From Effrenium voratum (taxonomy: Eukaryota > Sar > Dinophyceae > Suessiales > Symbiodiniaceae): a DNA stretch of 64,000 bases. The notes under the pieces were generated by a model. That model had not been told where the DNA came from, searched no databases, and was given only the letters and a program-made list of their open reading frames with translations. The position numbers and the translations under genes are program-made. The stretch spans positions 395,005 through 459,004 of the forward strand of contig CAUJNA010002757.1 in the NCBI GenBank assembly GCA_963377175.1, given 5' to 3'. Numbering within the stretch: position 1 is the first letter of the stretch; every line of letters starts with the position of its first letter. Shown here piece after piece: positions 38,634-48,500 of this stretch.

Positions 38634-40609
38634 GAGCCCTTCTGGAAGTCAAAACAGTACTTCTCCTCGGCGTCCTTCGGCTTAGGTGCGCTCTTTTTCT
38701 TGGGGTCCCTCTTTTCAGGGGCGGCAGCACCAGCCTTGGGCGTCGGAGCTTTACTGGCATTGACCTTGGACACGCGCTCTCGGTTCTCGCGGAGCCTATC
38801 CCTCTCGATTAGATCCCTCATGCAACGCATTAGGAAATCATACGATTTATTGGGATCATCATCACGGCAACGATCATATGTGTCGATGTCGTACCGCAAC
38901 AGATGGCAGCTTCTCACTTGGCGAAGCAAGATATCTTTCAACACCTTTTCTTCCGGCGGCTTTTTCATGCCGGCGATCACGGAATCCCAAGCATTCAGGA
39001 AACGCTTGAGATCGATGATTCCTTCGCCGTGTCGCGAGACACGCAACAGGTCCTCCAAGGAGTAGAGGTTTCCGGCTTCTTCACTGGTCTTGAAATATTG
39101 GTCAAACATAAACAAGACCTGCCTTCCTCTCATGGCCTTTCCCTCCTTGGCACATTCTTCCTTTGCTGTTAGGATTCGCTGAGCCAGATCGCCTTTCGCT
39201 GAACGCGTGAGCGCTGCGAGAATCTTCGTGTCTAGGGTCACGAATTTTCCCGGTTCGCCGAGCTCCTCCAACAGCTTCTTCTTGTCCTCGCGATCAGACC
39301 AGACTTCCATGATCCAAGGCCAAGCCTCGTCTGGACGGTCAGATGCAGCGCGGACATCCTCACGAACCGATGTTTTCCATTCACGGTACGTTTCAGGAGT
39401 TGGCATCTCCTTGAATCGCAACGTCTCGCTTTCGCGGGTTCTGGGCTTTTCATCGTTCGTTTGGCCTTTTACTAACTTCATCAACATCTTGGCGAATGCT
39501 TCATTGCCGAGGTTGGGCCCGAGGCCGTCACCATCGTCTTCGTCACCATCGCCGTCGCCATCATCATCAGGTGGCGGACCGCCAGGAGGCTTGCCACCCT
39601 GCTTGCGGTCAGTTGACATTGGCCCCTGAGAGAATTGCAGGGGTGGAACCGGTGCACTTGTTTTCACCGGGGATCGGCTGCTACCTGATGGCTTTTCAGC
39701 TGGTCCTTGCGGATCGCGAGCATCTGCGGGCAGTGCTTCGCATTCGGCAGTTGGAATCACGCTAGGGGTATATTCATCCCCGTAACCGTCATAGGTAACA
39801 AGCGACCTCAACTTTTCCTTTGCATATTGAAACGGATGGGTGAGCGGGTCCAACATTGACCTTTGGGACCGAGCTGACTTCATGTCGTCGGTCATCAACT
39901 CTGGTGAATCCTCTCGGGTATCACCTACCCCTTTGGGCTTCGATCCATCCTCGCGGAGGTCGTGTTGCTTCTGATACTTCTTCAGCTCATCAAGCTCGTC
40001 CTGCAGAAGCCCGTTTTGGTGTGCCATCATGTCAACCGTTCTGGCGTGTGTAGCCTCGACACGGGCTGTGTCATCGGCATGCTTAGCAGCTTGCTCATGG
40101 AGGAGCTGCTGGGCTTCAGCCAGGGTGGATTCGATGGCTTGCCTAAACTCAGTTGTTTTGCGTCCCATTTCCGCTTCATGCAATGCTTGGGCATTTTCCT
40201 CACACACTTGGCTTATCCTAGCTTCAGCGAAGTTCACTTCTTGCATGAACTCATCGCTCACTCGCTGTTCGTATTCACGAATCCTATGCGACTGGGCTTG
40301 CACACATTCAGCGTAGTGTGCATGCAGCTGATTCTGTGCGGCACGGAGCTCCTCACGGTTTTCCGCTTGCAAATGCGTTACAGCTGCTTGATGCAGGGCT
40401 TCGGCTTCAGACCTAATGGCTGCATCATTCCCAAAAGCAAAGATTGCGGTATTGTACAGTTGAAGGGAATTCATCAGGGTGCGGTTGTATTGCGCATTAG
40501 CGCTTGATGCGAACATTCGCACACCGCCGCCGGTGGCGTTGCCGGAGCTAGCTCCGGCAGCATCCACAGGCATGCTGGATCCATCAACTGGCACAAGGGA
40601 ACCGTCCAT
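38273..40609 (-). CDS. gag: Gag-like protein of the Copia element (first frame)
   Basis: A 778-codon frame from ATG at 40609. Residues about 60-225 are Gln/Glu/Ala-rich and heptad-like (coiled coil). A Pro/Asp-rich linker follows (about 300-370, with an acidic DDDGDGDGDEDDGDG run), then a helical region (about 390-640, from LRFKEMPTPETYREWK) resembling a Copia capsid core. Near residue 660 a CCCH finger begins (CFDFQKGSC). At the G5 run 38621-38625 the frame leaves the finger, whose remaining Cys and His lie in the -1 frame (38136-38633). Beyond that point this frame gives Arg/Pro-rich sequence of doubtful meaning. The protein would form the particle and bind the RNA. The break is either programmed -1 slippage or a one-base loss. 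Confidence 0.85.
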   Translation of the reverse strand: MDGSLVPVDGSSMPVDAAGASSGNATGGGVRMFASSANAQYNRTLMNSLQLYNTAIFAFGNDAAIRSEAEALHQAAVTHLQAENREELRAAQNQLHAHYAECVQAQSHRIREYEQRVSDEFMQEVNFAEARISQVCEENAQALHEAEMGRKTTEFRQAIESTLAEAQQLLHEQAAKHADDTARVEATHARTVDMMAHQNGLLQDELDELKKYQKQHDLREDGSKPKGVGDTREDSPELMTDDMKSARSQRSMLDPLTHPFQYAKEKLRSLVTYDGYGDEYTPSVIPTAECEALPADARDPQGPAEKPSGSSRSPVKTSAPVPPLQFSQGPMSTDRKQGGKPPGGPPPDDDGDGDGDEDDGDGLGPNLGNEAFAKMLMKLVKGQTNDEKPRTRESETLRFKEMPTPETYREWKTSVREDVRAASDRPDEAWPWIMEVWSDREDKKKLLEELGEPGKFVTLDTKILAALTRSAKGDLAQRILTAKEECAKEGKAMRGRQVLFMFDQYFKTSEEAGNLYSLEDLLRVSRHGEGIIDLKRFLNAWDSVIAGMKKPPEEKVLKDILLRQVRSCHLLRYDIDTYDRCRDDDPNKSYDFLMRCMRDLIERDRLRENRERVSKVNASKAPTPKAGAAAPEKRDPKKKSAPKPKDAEEKYCFDFQKGSCTRGQTALTRTARSREDAPRPAAGQVPPKAVKERKHRVLSSPKGSAREVTNASLAMPPRAANLPPRHRAARPMQILRLRSVQIHLSLSPRPKPRLHQVRHVRKADQPKWSVIRHQCSCS

Positions 40610-40641
40610 TGCTTAGAGCTAGGGGCCTACGGCTGATAACC
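40610..40641 (-). promoter_or_regulatory. Primer-binding region and gag leader
   Basis: Directly inside the 5' LTR the element reads GGTTATCAGCCG, resembling the initiator-tRNA-complementary site of many Copia elements (TGGTATCAGAGC) but not identical. The whole leader from LTR to the gag ATG is only 32 nt. Confidence 0.5.
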
Positions 40642-40784
40642 TATAGATTCAAGGGTTACCGGTTTGGGGCCCAAAAGGAAACAACAAACCGTCCAAGTGC
40701 GCTGCTCGCACATTTTCACGCTTGAACAGCCACACTGCGGATGCAACGGATGTAAAACCCCAAACTGACCGATCAAATTCTTCA
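40642..40784 (-). repeat. 5' LTR of the Copia element
   Basis: 143 bp, identical to 29279-29421. In element orientation it begins TGAAGAATTTG and ends GAATCTATA, so it has the canonical TG start but not a CA end. It is followed outside by the target duplication AAAAC (40785-40789). It is short for an LTR and shows no TATA box upstream of a plausible start. Confidence 0.92.
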
Positions 40785-40789
40785 AAAAC

Positions 40790-42391
40790 TACCCGCCAAG
40801 CGCCTTTTTGGTACCTTGCCCTGGGCCCTTTCTATTTTTTTGACCCCGAAAGAAAGACATGGCAGGTGAGAGCATTTCAACTCGACGCTTCAGCTTTCAG
40901 CTTTCAAGGCTCAAGGAATCTGGAAGTAAGAATATGGGGGCTTCAAATGGTGAACCAATGTGAACCACCTTTGGGGGAAAACACACACAAGAGAATCACG
41001 CGATCATGTCATGTGGGAACTTCTCAACATCGGAAAGAGTCCCCTAAAATGGACTGTTGGTTTCTTTTGGTTTCCTTTGACTGCCAGCCACAGTTGCCAA
41101 ACCTGGCCAACCCACGTCCGTCCCCCGAAATCCGTCCTGTCTCGAAATCGCCGCTGCCCCACCACCTCGAGGTGAGTCGGAAAAACCAAATCGACGGACT
41201 CGGCTGTATCTCTGGTTGGACACTGTTGGAGCAGGACATCTTTCTGCATGCCACCAAAACGAGCCAAAACTCACGTAACCGTATAGCAAACCCAAAGCAC
41301 GACCGCTAAACCAGCAGCACACCTAACACAAATCAGCTCCACGCGAACCCCAAACCCAAAAGTCAACCCGAAACCCACCCAACAGCAGACTGGATGTCAG
41401 CCCGTTGCTGAGCCTAAACAAACCCCAAACCAACCCAACTTCTAGGTCCTAGTGAGGCTGCCGGGGATGCGGCCAACCAACCAACCAACCACCCCTAGTT
41501 TCCCCCTGTCACAGACCAACTACATATACCCTGGTTCCCTCGTTCCTCTGGTTCCCCTGGCTCCCCTAGTCCCCTCAGGTTCCACTTTTTGAAGACCGCA
41601 GAGTTGAACCCAGGGGTGGTTAGTCCTTGAAGAGCTGCGATCTGGAAATCAGCGGAGTGCATGCTACTCCTGGCTGAAACGTACTAATGTACTTGAAGAG
41701 GATAAACACTATTTTTCCCGTGGCTCTCATGAACAAATCTTTGGATGCGGGTCAGCCTTTGTACAATCGTCATTTGGCCGAGGTGGATTTACTTCCGGGT
41801 GTCAGTTGTCAGTCAAATTCTGAAGGCAGCTTGGCGCATCCCAGCCGGCAGTGCGCACCACCCTCTGGCATTTGCCTCTGTTCGCACAAACCTGTTGCCT
41901 TATCCTGGGTTGGTACCGCTTGATCAAACATGTCCCTCCACGTATAGGGAGTGACAATCAAATCGCACAATTGTGGCTCGCTCATTTCCTGCTACCTGTA
42001 TCTAGTGGTTGACTATGCTGCCTGACTGTTGCTAAATACCAGCCTAATTTTGACTGGGCACTCAATGCGCGGCTTTGAAATGGAAACAAGCATGAACTGA
42101 GTCCAAGAAAGTGGACAAATACCCCCCCCGTATTTTTGAATCCCCCCTCTCTGTGAGTTCTTGAAACGGCGGTGTCTGAGAGCCCTTCACACGTGGACTG
42201 CGATCCTTGCTCAGCCTTGCTCGGCCGGGCTTCGGGAATCCACCTTGCAATGCTGGCAAAAGACACGCTGCCTGGTTTTGGTTTTTGCAGCCCTCTAAAC
42301 ATGAACAGAACCAGGAGTCAAAAGAAAAAAACCTAAACACATGCCAGTGACTTGAAAGCCATGTGGATGATTCACCCGCCGTTTATTTGCT
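40790..42391 (-). other. Intergenic or intronic DNA right of the retrotransposon
   Basis: Contains one member (41515-41625) of an inverted dispersed repeat pair with 52605-52712, a short CCAA run near 41480, and a weak exon-like stretch at 41110-41160 (GQRRFRDRTDFGGR after a ctcgag acceptor). Nothing here can be assigned to a gene with confidence. Confidence 0.4.
41515..41625 (-). repeat. Dispersed repeat, inverted copy of 52605-52712
   Basis: On the minus strand shares ACCACCCCTGGGTTCAA, GGGGACTAGGGGA.CCAGG and GGAACGAGGGAA.CCAG in order with 52605-52712. Confidence 0.6.
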
Positions 42392-42507
42392 TTACGCCTC
42401 CTTGGGCCCAGACTCGCGGGCGTCATGAGCGTCGATATGCTCTGCCGCTAGGCCAGTCGCCCTGCGCGGAGAGTCCACAAAGAGCCACTCCACCCCGCCG
42501 ATGGCGC
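42392..42507 (-). CDS. Terminal exon with stop codon, probably of the synthase gene
   Basis: After acceptor tctaag|GC the frame reads [20 protein letters not shown], then [17 protein letters not shown] and a TAA at 42392-42394. Composition and acceptor match neighbouring exons. No domain recognised. The link to the synthase rests on strand and order; it could be the end of a separate small gene. Confidence 0.55.
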
Positions 42508-45500
42508 CTTAGAGTCTGAAACGCTTGGATAGGGCAAAATTTGCGAGCCCTTTTTGTTGGCTGAACCTTGGATTGTTTGGAACATGAACAAACAAATGAA
42601 TGGCGGACGGCGCGAAACAGGGATGTTCCTGGTTGGATTGTATCGGGAAACAGTGGGAAACCACCCCTTACAACCCGAATGGTGGGTGGGGGGGGTGGGG
42701 TGGGGTGGGGTGGGGTGGGGTGGGGTGGGGTGGGGTGGGGTGGGGTGGGGTGGGGTGGGGTGGGGTGGGGGGGTGGGGTGGGGTGGGGTGGGGTGGGGTG
42801 GGGTGGGGTGGGGTGGGGTGGGGTGGGGTGGGGTGGGGTGGGGTGGGGTGGGGGGGGGGGGGTGGGGTGGGGTGGGGTGGGGTGGGGTGGGGTGGGGTGG
42901 GGTGGGGTGGGGTGGGGTGGGGTGGGGTGGATGGATAGATGGATACATGGATGGTGGATGGATGGAGCGCAAGGCGCACATATAAGATAGCTGCGGGTCC
43001 ACAAAGACCACTGCAAGCGTGAGGTGCCAGTGCCCTCCACTGTTCCTATCCATTCCACCCACGCTATACCCAGGATGGGTGTCCAAAAACTAGCTTAAGC
43101 TGCGAGGACCAGCCACGGCAGAGCTTTGTCAGCAGGCTGAAAATCATCAATATGATGGCAGTTTGGGCCTTGGAGCCTGATGTTAAGTTGTTCAGGGCAG
43201 CCAAAAACAAGTGAACCTTCTCAAAGCCTACCAATGATCCCCCAACGAAAGTGGATAGTCTTATTGGATGAACCAGGGAAAGATAGGGACCCCAAACGAC
43301 CCCCTCAAAAATGGCTTGTCTCAACGCAGGAAACCTCTGATGTTGATTCAGGGGTCCCTTCAAAAGGAAATTCATCTTCCAAATGTAGATTGTTGTTTGG
43401 GGAAAAACCTGACATTGGTTCAACTGCGTCGAGGCGCGCTGGGAAAAACCCTGAAAACCCCAATGAACCCCCAAACCTGAAACCCCCGAAGAAGCGTCCA
43501 AAAGGCAATCTGCTGTTTCTGACACCCCCGAGATACTCTTCGCTTCCCAAGAGGGCACGGGACAATTGTCACCCTCTACATTGGGGTGAACTTGGTTGTA
43601 CCAGGCCCTCTCCAAACCAACAGCACTCTGGCAGACCAACCAAGAATACAATACACCAGCCGCTAAAACGGAGATGCGAGTTTACAGAGAGTTCTACAAC
43701 CTAAACTAGAAGCCAAAACTCATACGTACAAACATGTTGTTCTGGGCAAACTCCCACATTCCACCATTTGGAAACAATGAACTCCCAGGTAAGGAACCCT
43801 CATCACCGTGAAGTCGAAGTCTTAGGGGTAGTGGAAACTACCACAAATAGCTAGACGCACGGCTCACATCGGTGCTCGGCGCGCCCGGATGTGCCAACAC
43901 CGTTCGGCAAAGGGACCTTTGGAACCGGATGCCTGGGAGCCATGGGCTGAACCCGTTCACGGTTTTTCGCCTGGGCACTGATCAATGGGCCCAGCTGTGC
44001 AGCAAGCGCGTCCTTGTTGGAGCGGAAGCCATGCCTGCGTTTCCGGGCTGAGAGAGAAACACCTCACGCCAGAAATGTTTGGCTTCCGATTGGCTTCCCT
44101 GGAAACCAAGCCCAAAGAAGGGTACACTCAACAAAAAGCCACCCCACAAAAACGGAAAAAAAGGCAACGCGCAAAACACACACAAACACATACGTTGTAG
44201 TGGCATCTGTTTGTGCGGAGGCTACCCATGTTTGGTGGTTCTCAAGGGAAACCAAAGGAAAACCGAAGCCAGCGTTGAGGGCCTCCGAAAAAGAAAAAGA
44301 AAAAAACACCCATTTCATGTTTTTTCAGAAGCCAAATGGGTCCGGCAATGTGTGTATTTATGTGCCAGACTGCAGGAAACAAGAGCGGACGGATGGTTAG
44401 CAGTTCGCTTCCTGGTCTTTGAGTTTAGCCGCAAGCAAAGCAGAAGCTAGGACTGCGAACATAGGACACCGGCAGTTGCCGGGGGACTTTCACGAAGTGC
44501 TTTTTGCTCTCTGACACAGATTTGTGGTGAGTCTGCCAATGTGACTCCGGACGCAACCGCCCACAGAAATGGAAGCACGAGTGGCACTGGGCAGCATGGG
44601 CTGTGAGAATCCGATGACTCGAATTTAGGATCAAGGATTGTCTTTTGTAGAGCCCCGCAAATGGGGTTCTTCATCAACTCCATAGCCACAGCCAAAATGA
44701 CATCTTCTGGGTTGTGTGGGGAAAATGTTCGATTTTATTAGAGAACTGGTAACCTTGATCAAACCTCATATACGCAAGGACCTTCAGAAGTCATGTGACA
44801 GCATCGGATTCTGGCTGATGTATGACCCTAATACTTCACCAAGACGCAGGGTTCAGGTGTCATACTCACAGGCTGAACGATGAACCCTTCCACTACCTCA
44901 ACTGGTTGGCTTGTTCTCAAAACAGCGTGCGCAAGATTGCAGCAAACGCGCACGCCAAAACAAACATTGATTTTGATGATGCCAAGCACTACAACGTCAC
45001 GGGTAGCAAACAACTTCCATGGCAAACACATACCATTTAACATCTAGCTTGATGACAGTCACCAAGGCCTCTCTCTCAACACGTTGCACATGTTCATTTC
45101 TTGGATGGTACAATCTGCCCAGTTCATAACTAAGTCTTTCAACATCAGGCACGTGTCGGGAAAACCGTTTGGTTCGCTGCCAGGAAGCAAACACACCGCT
45201 TTCGGCCGTGACAGCTGCGACCTCGACGGCGCAAAGAACAACCAAGAAAATGGAACGCGGGCCGGCTGAACCTGGGGTGCCCTGAAGTTACATAAAAAGC
45301 TCCGTGGGTTTGTCTCAAAATAGAAATCAGAACTCCCAACATGGTTGGGTTCCTTTTTGTTTCTCCAAGGTGAACAGGATAATTACCCAAAAGAACGAAC
45401 ACACACACACACATTGGGCCGGAGTGTTGGCTTTGACAAAATAATTTCTTTGCTCTTTTGAAGAAGACACCAACATCAAGCTGGCAACTTTCGCTGGCGG

Positions 45501-48500
45501 TTTCAGTTTGTCGGGCCATCAGCAGGGCTCGCAGCTCCCCTGCTTGACACTGCAATTGGCAAGACCCCGCAGTCGCTTGGAATGAGACTGGCCGGGTGTA
45601 CGCATGTCTCGCATGCCAATTAACAAGACATCTTCGAGGCCGGCATGCGGGTTTGCTGCACTTCATTTGCTGTGAACCCAAAGAAGATGAAATCACCTGG
45701 AGGCTGGCACATCCATCGCAAAAGCAAAGCTGCCCCCGGGTATTTCGTTTGTTTAGCTCATCCTGGCTGGGTCAACCCGTGAAAAGGCAGGGGACATACA
45801 GGTATCGTCAAAGGGGTTTGCGGTTGGGTTCAAGGGAAACTGGGAAACATGGGCACTCTCGTTGTTCCTTTAAAACTGCTCCACGTAAACCAGCCGCAAC
45901 CTGGACCGTTCAAAATGAAGGGCTGGCCAGTACAATTTTCCTGAACCCCAAGAAAAGGAATTCAAAGTTAAATTTAAGAACCAGGGGGGGGGAGGATTGA
46001 AATAAACCACTCCGAAGTTGGTGATACTTCTTAGACAACCTTGGGCTGCCCTGAGTACGTGCTTGCAAGCAAAGCCGCTGTGGACCTCCCGACAATGCCT
46101 GCAGGAGCCGTCCTCGGTGCCAGGATTGTGTGAACAAAGCACCACAACTTGGACTTTTTTCAAGCAACGGACACTACTAGTGATGGAGGCAATCTTGACG
46201 GAGAAAAACAAAGCCTCAGGCTTCCGCCTGTCACAGCTTTCCTTGTCACAGCTGTCCTGGTCCGGCCACGGGAGGGTCAGGCTTCTGAGTATCACGGCTG
46301 TCAGTTCAGTTCCTGTCACAGCTATGAAGGACGTGAAGGTCAGGGCAATGTCAGCGACGTCGAAACAAGCTGCGTCACAGCTGTCATGCGGCGCCGGCGA
46401 TCGTTAAACATCTTTCAGCCTCAAACCTGCGAGTGAGGCAAGGCAAGCCTGAGGCGCCTGAGGCGCCTGAGGCTTGGGAACATGTCTCCCATCCATCCTG
46501 CTGCGCTTCTGTTCACCGCTGTCATGCTTGTCTGAGCAGGCATCAACCATCACAGTCACGAGCCGGCTTCAGACTTTCACAGTCCTTTCCTGTCACAGTT
46601 GCCTGTCACAATCAGGCTCTGTCGCAACTGTCTCAGCTGACATTCGACACCAGGTGGGCCGGTGGGATGCGAACTCCAAGCGTGTCGGGTGCGGAAGAAG
46701 TACCCCCCCCCCCGGCCCCTTTGATGCATGACCGGCAGAGCAACCTGCGTCCAAGTCTCGTGGCGTCGGGTTGTCCATGAGGTCCGCTACCGATATCACC
46801 TCGGGCACCCCCTTCCTTTCAACGTGGCAACATGGATTGAGCAGCATGGTCTTGAAAGCAAGTTTTGCTTTGAAAGAAATATCTGCGGCCTAAGGGATCC
46901 CGCATGCACGACGCAGGGTTCCTACATACCACACCCTGACTTGTTGGGGTCCCAAAACGAAAGGAGCGGGCAATCAAATCCAAAACAAACAAAGGCGGCC
47001 ACACTGCCAAGTCGTGATGCCAAAGATCACGAGCTGCTGTCTTTGTTTTTGCCAAGGTGGGCAATGGAGATTGTCTTTTCGGGGCCCTTTCAAATGGGCG
47101 CGTTTTGGGGTGGTTCCCGTTTTCTGGTGAGTTTGCAGGACACATCCATCGTTTTAACAGGCCCCCCTCATTTCGACACAGCTAAATCATGAACCAGGTT
47201 TCCAACCGGGTAGCCTGGCCATTGGTAACAGTGGCATACTGTCCAATCCTCTTCCCTGCTTGCTTTTGCTCAACGGGTTCAGGAACAAACACACCCCGCC
47301 ACGAGGACACTCACTTTTGGCCCAAAACGTGGTCCTGAAAAAACCGGGCAATCCCCGCCTTGCTGACATTCGAGGATAGTCTCCGGGCCAAGGAAATCAA
47401 GCTGAGCGAGTCCAAGCCTCACGAGTGTCGTGTGTTGCTCCTTTGGCTACCAAGCTTGATGAAAGATGCGCATACCCCGCTTTAATCGGCCCATGCCACC
47501 TGAAAGTGTGAACTAAGAATATGGCACACACACACATGTATATATGTATATATACACATATATTGTCGGGGGTGCGACAAGAGTTTGCTAGGATGCCTTA
47601 GTCACATTTTTGGATCGGTCACCGATTACAGCTTCACTACCTCATACTCCGCCATGTCGTGAAGATGTCGGAGTGCTTCCAGCGCATGTTGCATGCGGAT
47701 TTGGCCATTCTGGATTCGGTAGTCTTGCTCAGCAGATTCTTCTGCTTTCCCTGTGTGTCTTTGACACTGACAACGTGCCGCTTCAGATTCAACATCGTTA
47801 GTGCGTGAACCGTCACTAGCTCGGAATCGCTTTTGGCGGTTGCATGTCTTCAAGGGCATTTCACTTTAAGGTATAGTATTTGATTCCCTTGAACCACTGT
47901 TATCGCGAAACCTTGAACGCAAAGAGCCAAATGCTTAGGCAAGCAAACGCTAATGACAACATACTGCAAGAAGAGGACGCCATAGCCATGTGTTCTTCAC
48001 GAATGCCAGATCCAGATCTAACTGAAAGACTTCCCACGCCATAGCAGTCCCCACTTCAATTACCTTAAGGCTTCTTGGTTCAAAGTCGCATTGACATCAG
48101 ACGCAGTTCGAGGGTCTAACAAAGATTCCTTTTGGCAACAGGCAACCCCTGGCCAACTTTCAACACGAGCGATTTTTGCTTGGTCTCGCAAACCATAGGA
48201 CGGGCGCTCTACTTCAACCACACACAGATTCCTTGTGGTTGTGTATCTTGTTTAACGGTGCCCTTTTCAGCCTGGGTTAACAGGACATTAACAGGAAAAC
48301 CAGCCGTTTTGGGAACGCATATCCTTGTGCCTACAAGCACGCAAGGGACAGGCAACGTTGAACGAAAGATCCCCAAATTGCCATGGAGTCTGCCTGGCGA
48401 GCGGAGCAGGCCTGCATCTTCGAAGGTGGTGTCCATTTCAATGGGGCCCGCCATCTCCTCTACGATGCTCAGCAACCATCCACCTGAAGCGGCTACGTGT

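Larger units (their letters stand above)
29279..40784 (-). mobile_element. Complete Ty1/Copia LTR retrotransposon, 11.5 kb, with a third ORF
   Basis: Two identical 143-bp direct repeats bound the element and are flanked by the same 5 bp, AAAAC (29274-29278 and 40785-40789), the footprint of integrase insertion. In minus orientation the order is 5' LTR, primer-binding region, gag (coiled coil, capsid-like region, CCCH fingers), pol (protease, integrase, reverse transcriptase, RNase H: Copia order, then a methyltransferase-like domain), ORF3 (SGNH-like, KptA/Tpt1-like, zinc ribbon), polypurine tract and 3' LTR. All long ORFs are open apart from frame changes in gag and between gag and pol. Identical LTRs imply a recent insertion. 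It sits between the synthase terminal exon and the hydrolase exons, on the same strand as the host genes. Confidence 0.95.
42508..46744 (-). other. Large intron region between carrier exon and terminal exon
   Basis: Holds the (GGGGT)n array, an open stretch at 44820-45245 listed separately, short CA runs and a cluster of short repeats containing ctgtcacagc around 46225-46640. A 195-codon open frame at 43064-43651 has intron-like composition and no family signature. I see no further exon I can support. Confidence 0.4.

Noticed and set aside
41110..41160. Exon of the hydrolase gene upstream of the retrotransposon
   Set aside because: GQRRFRDRTDFGGR after a ctcgag acceptor looks coding but matches no hydrolase motif, and the donor is unclear.
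40722..41309. 195-codon plus-strand frame right of the retrotransposon
   Set aside because: It begins inside the LTR, has no family motif and runs through repeat-like DNA.
42684..42932. Telomere-like array
   Set aside because: The unit GGGGT is not the TTTAGGG telomere repeat expected in dinoflagellates, and the array is flanked by unique DNA on both sides.
42423..43086. Pro/His-Thr and Gly/Val-Trp repeat proteins
   Set aside because: Products of the (GGGGT)n array; only the short terminal exon at 42392-42507 is supported, in another frame.
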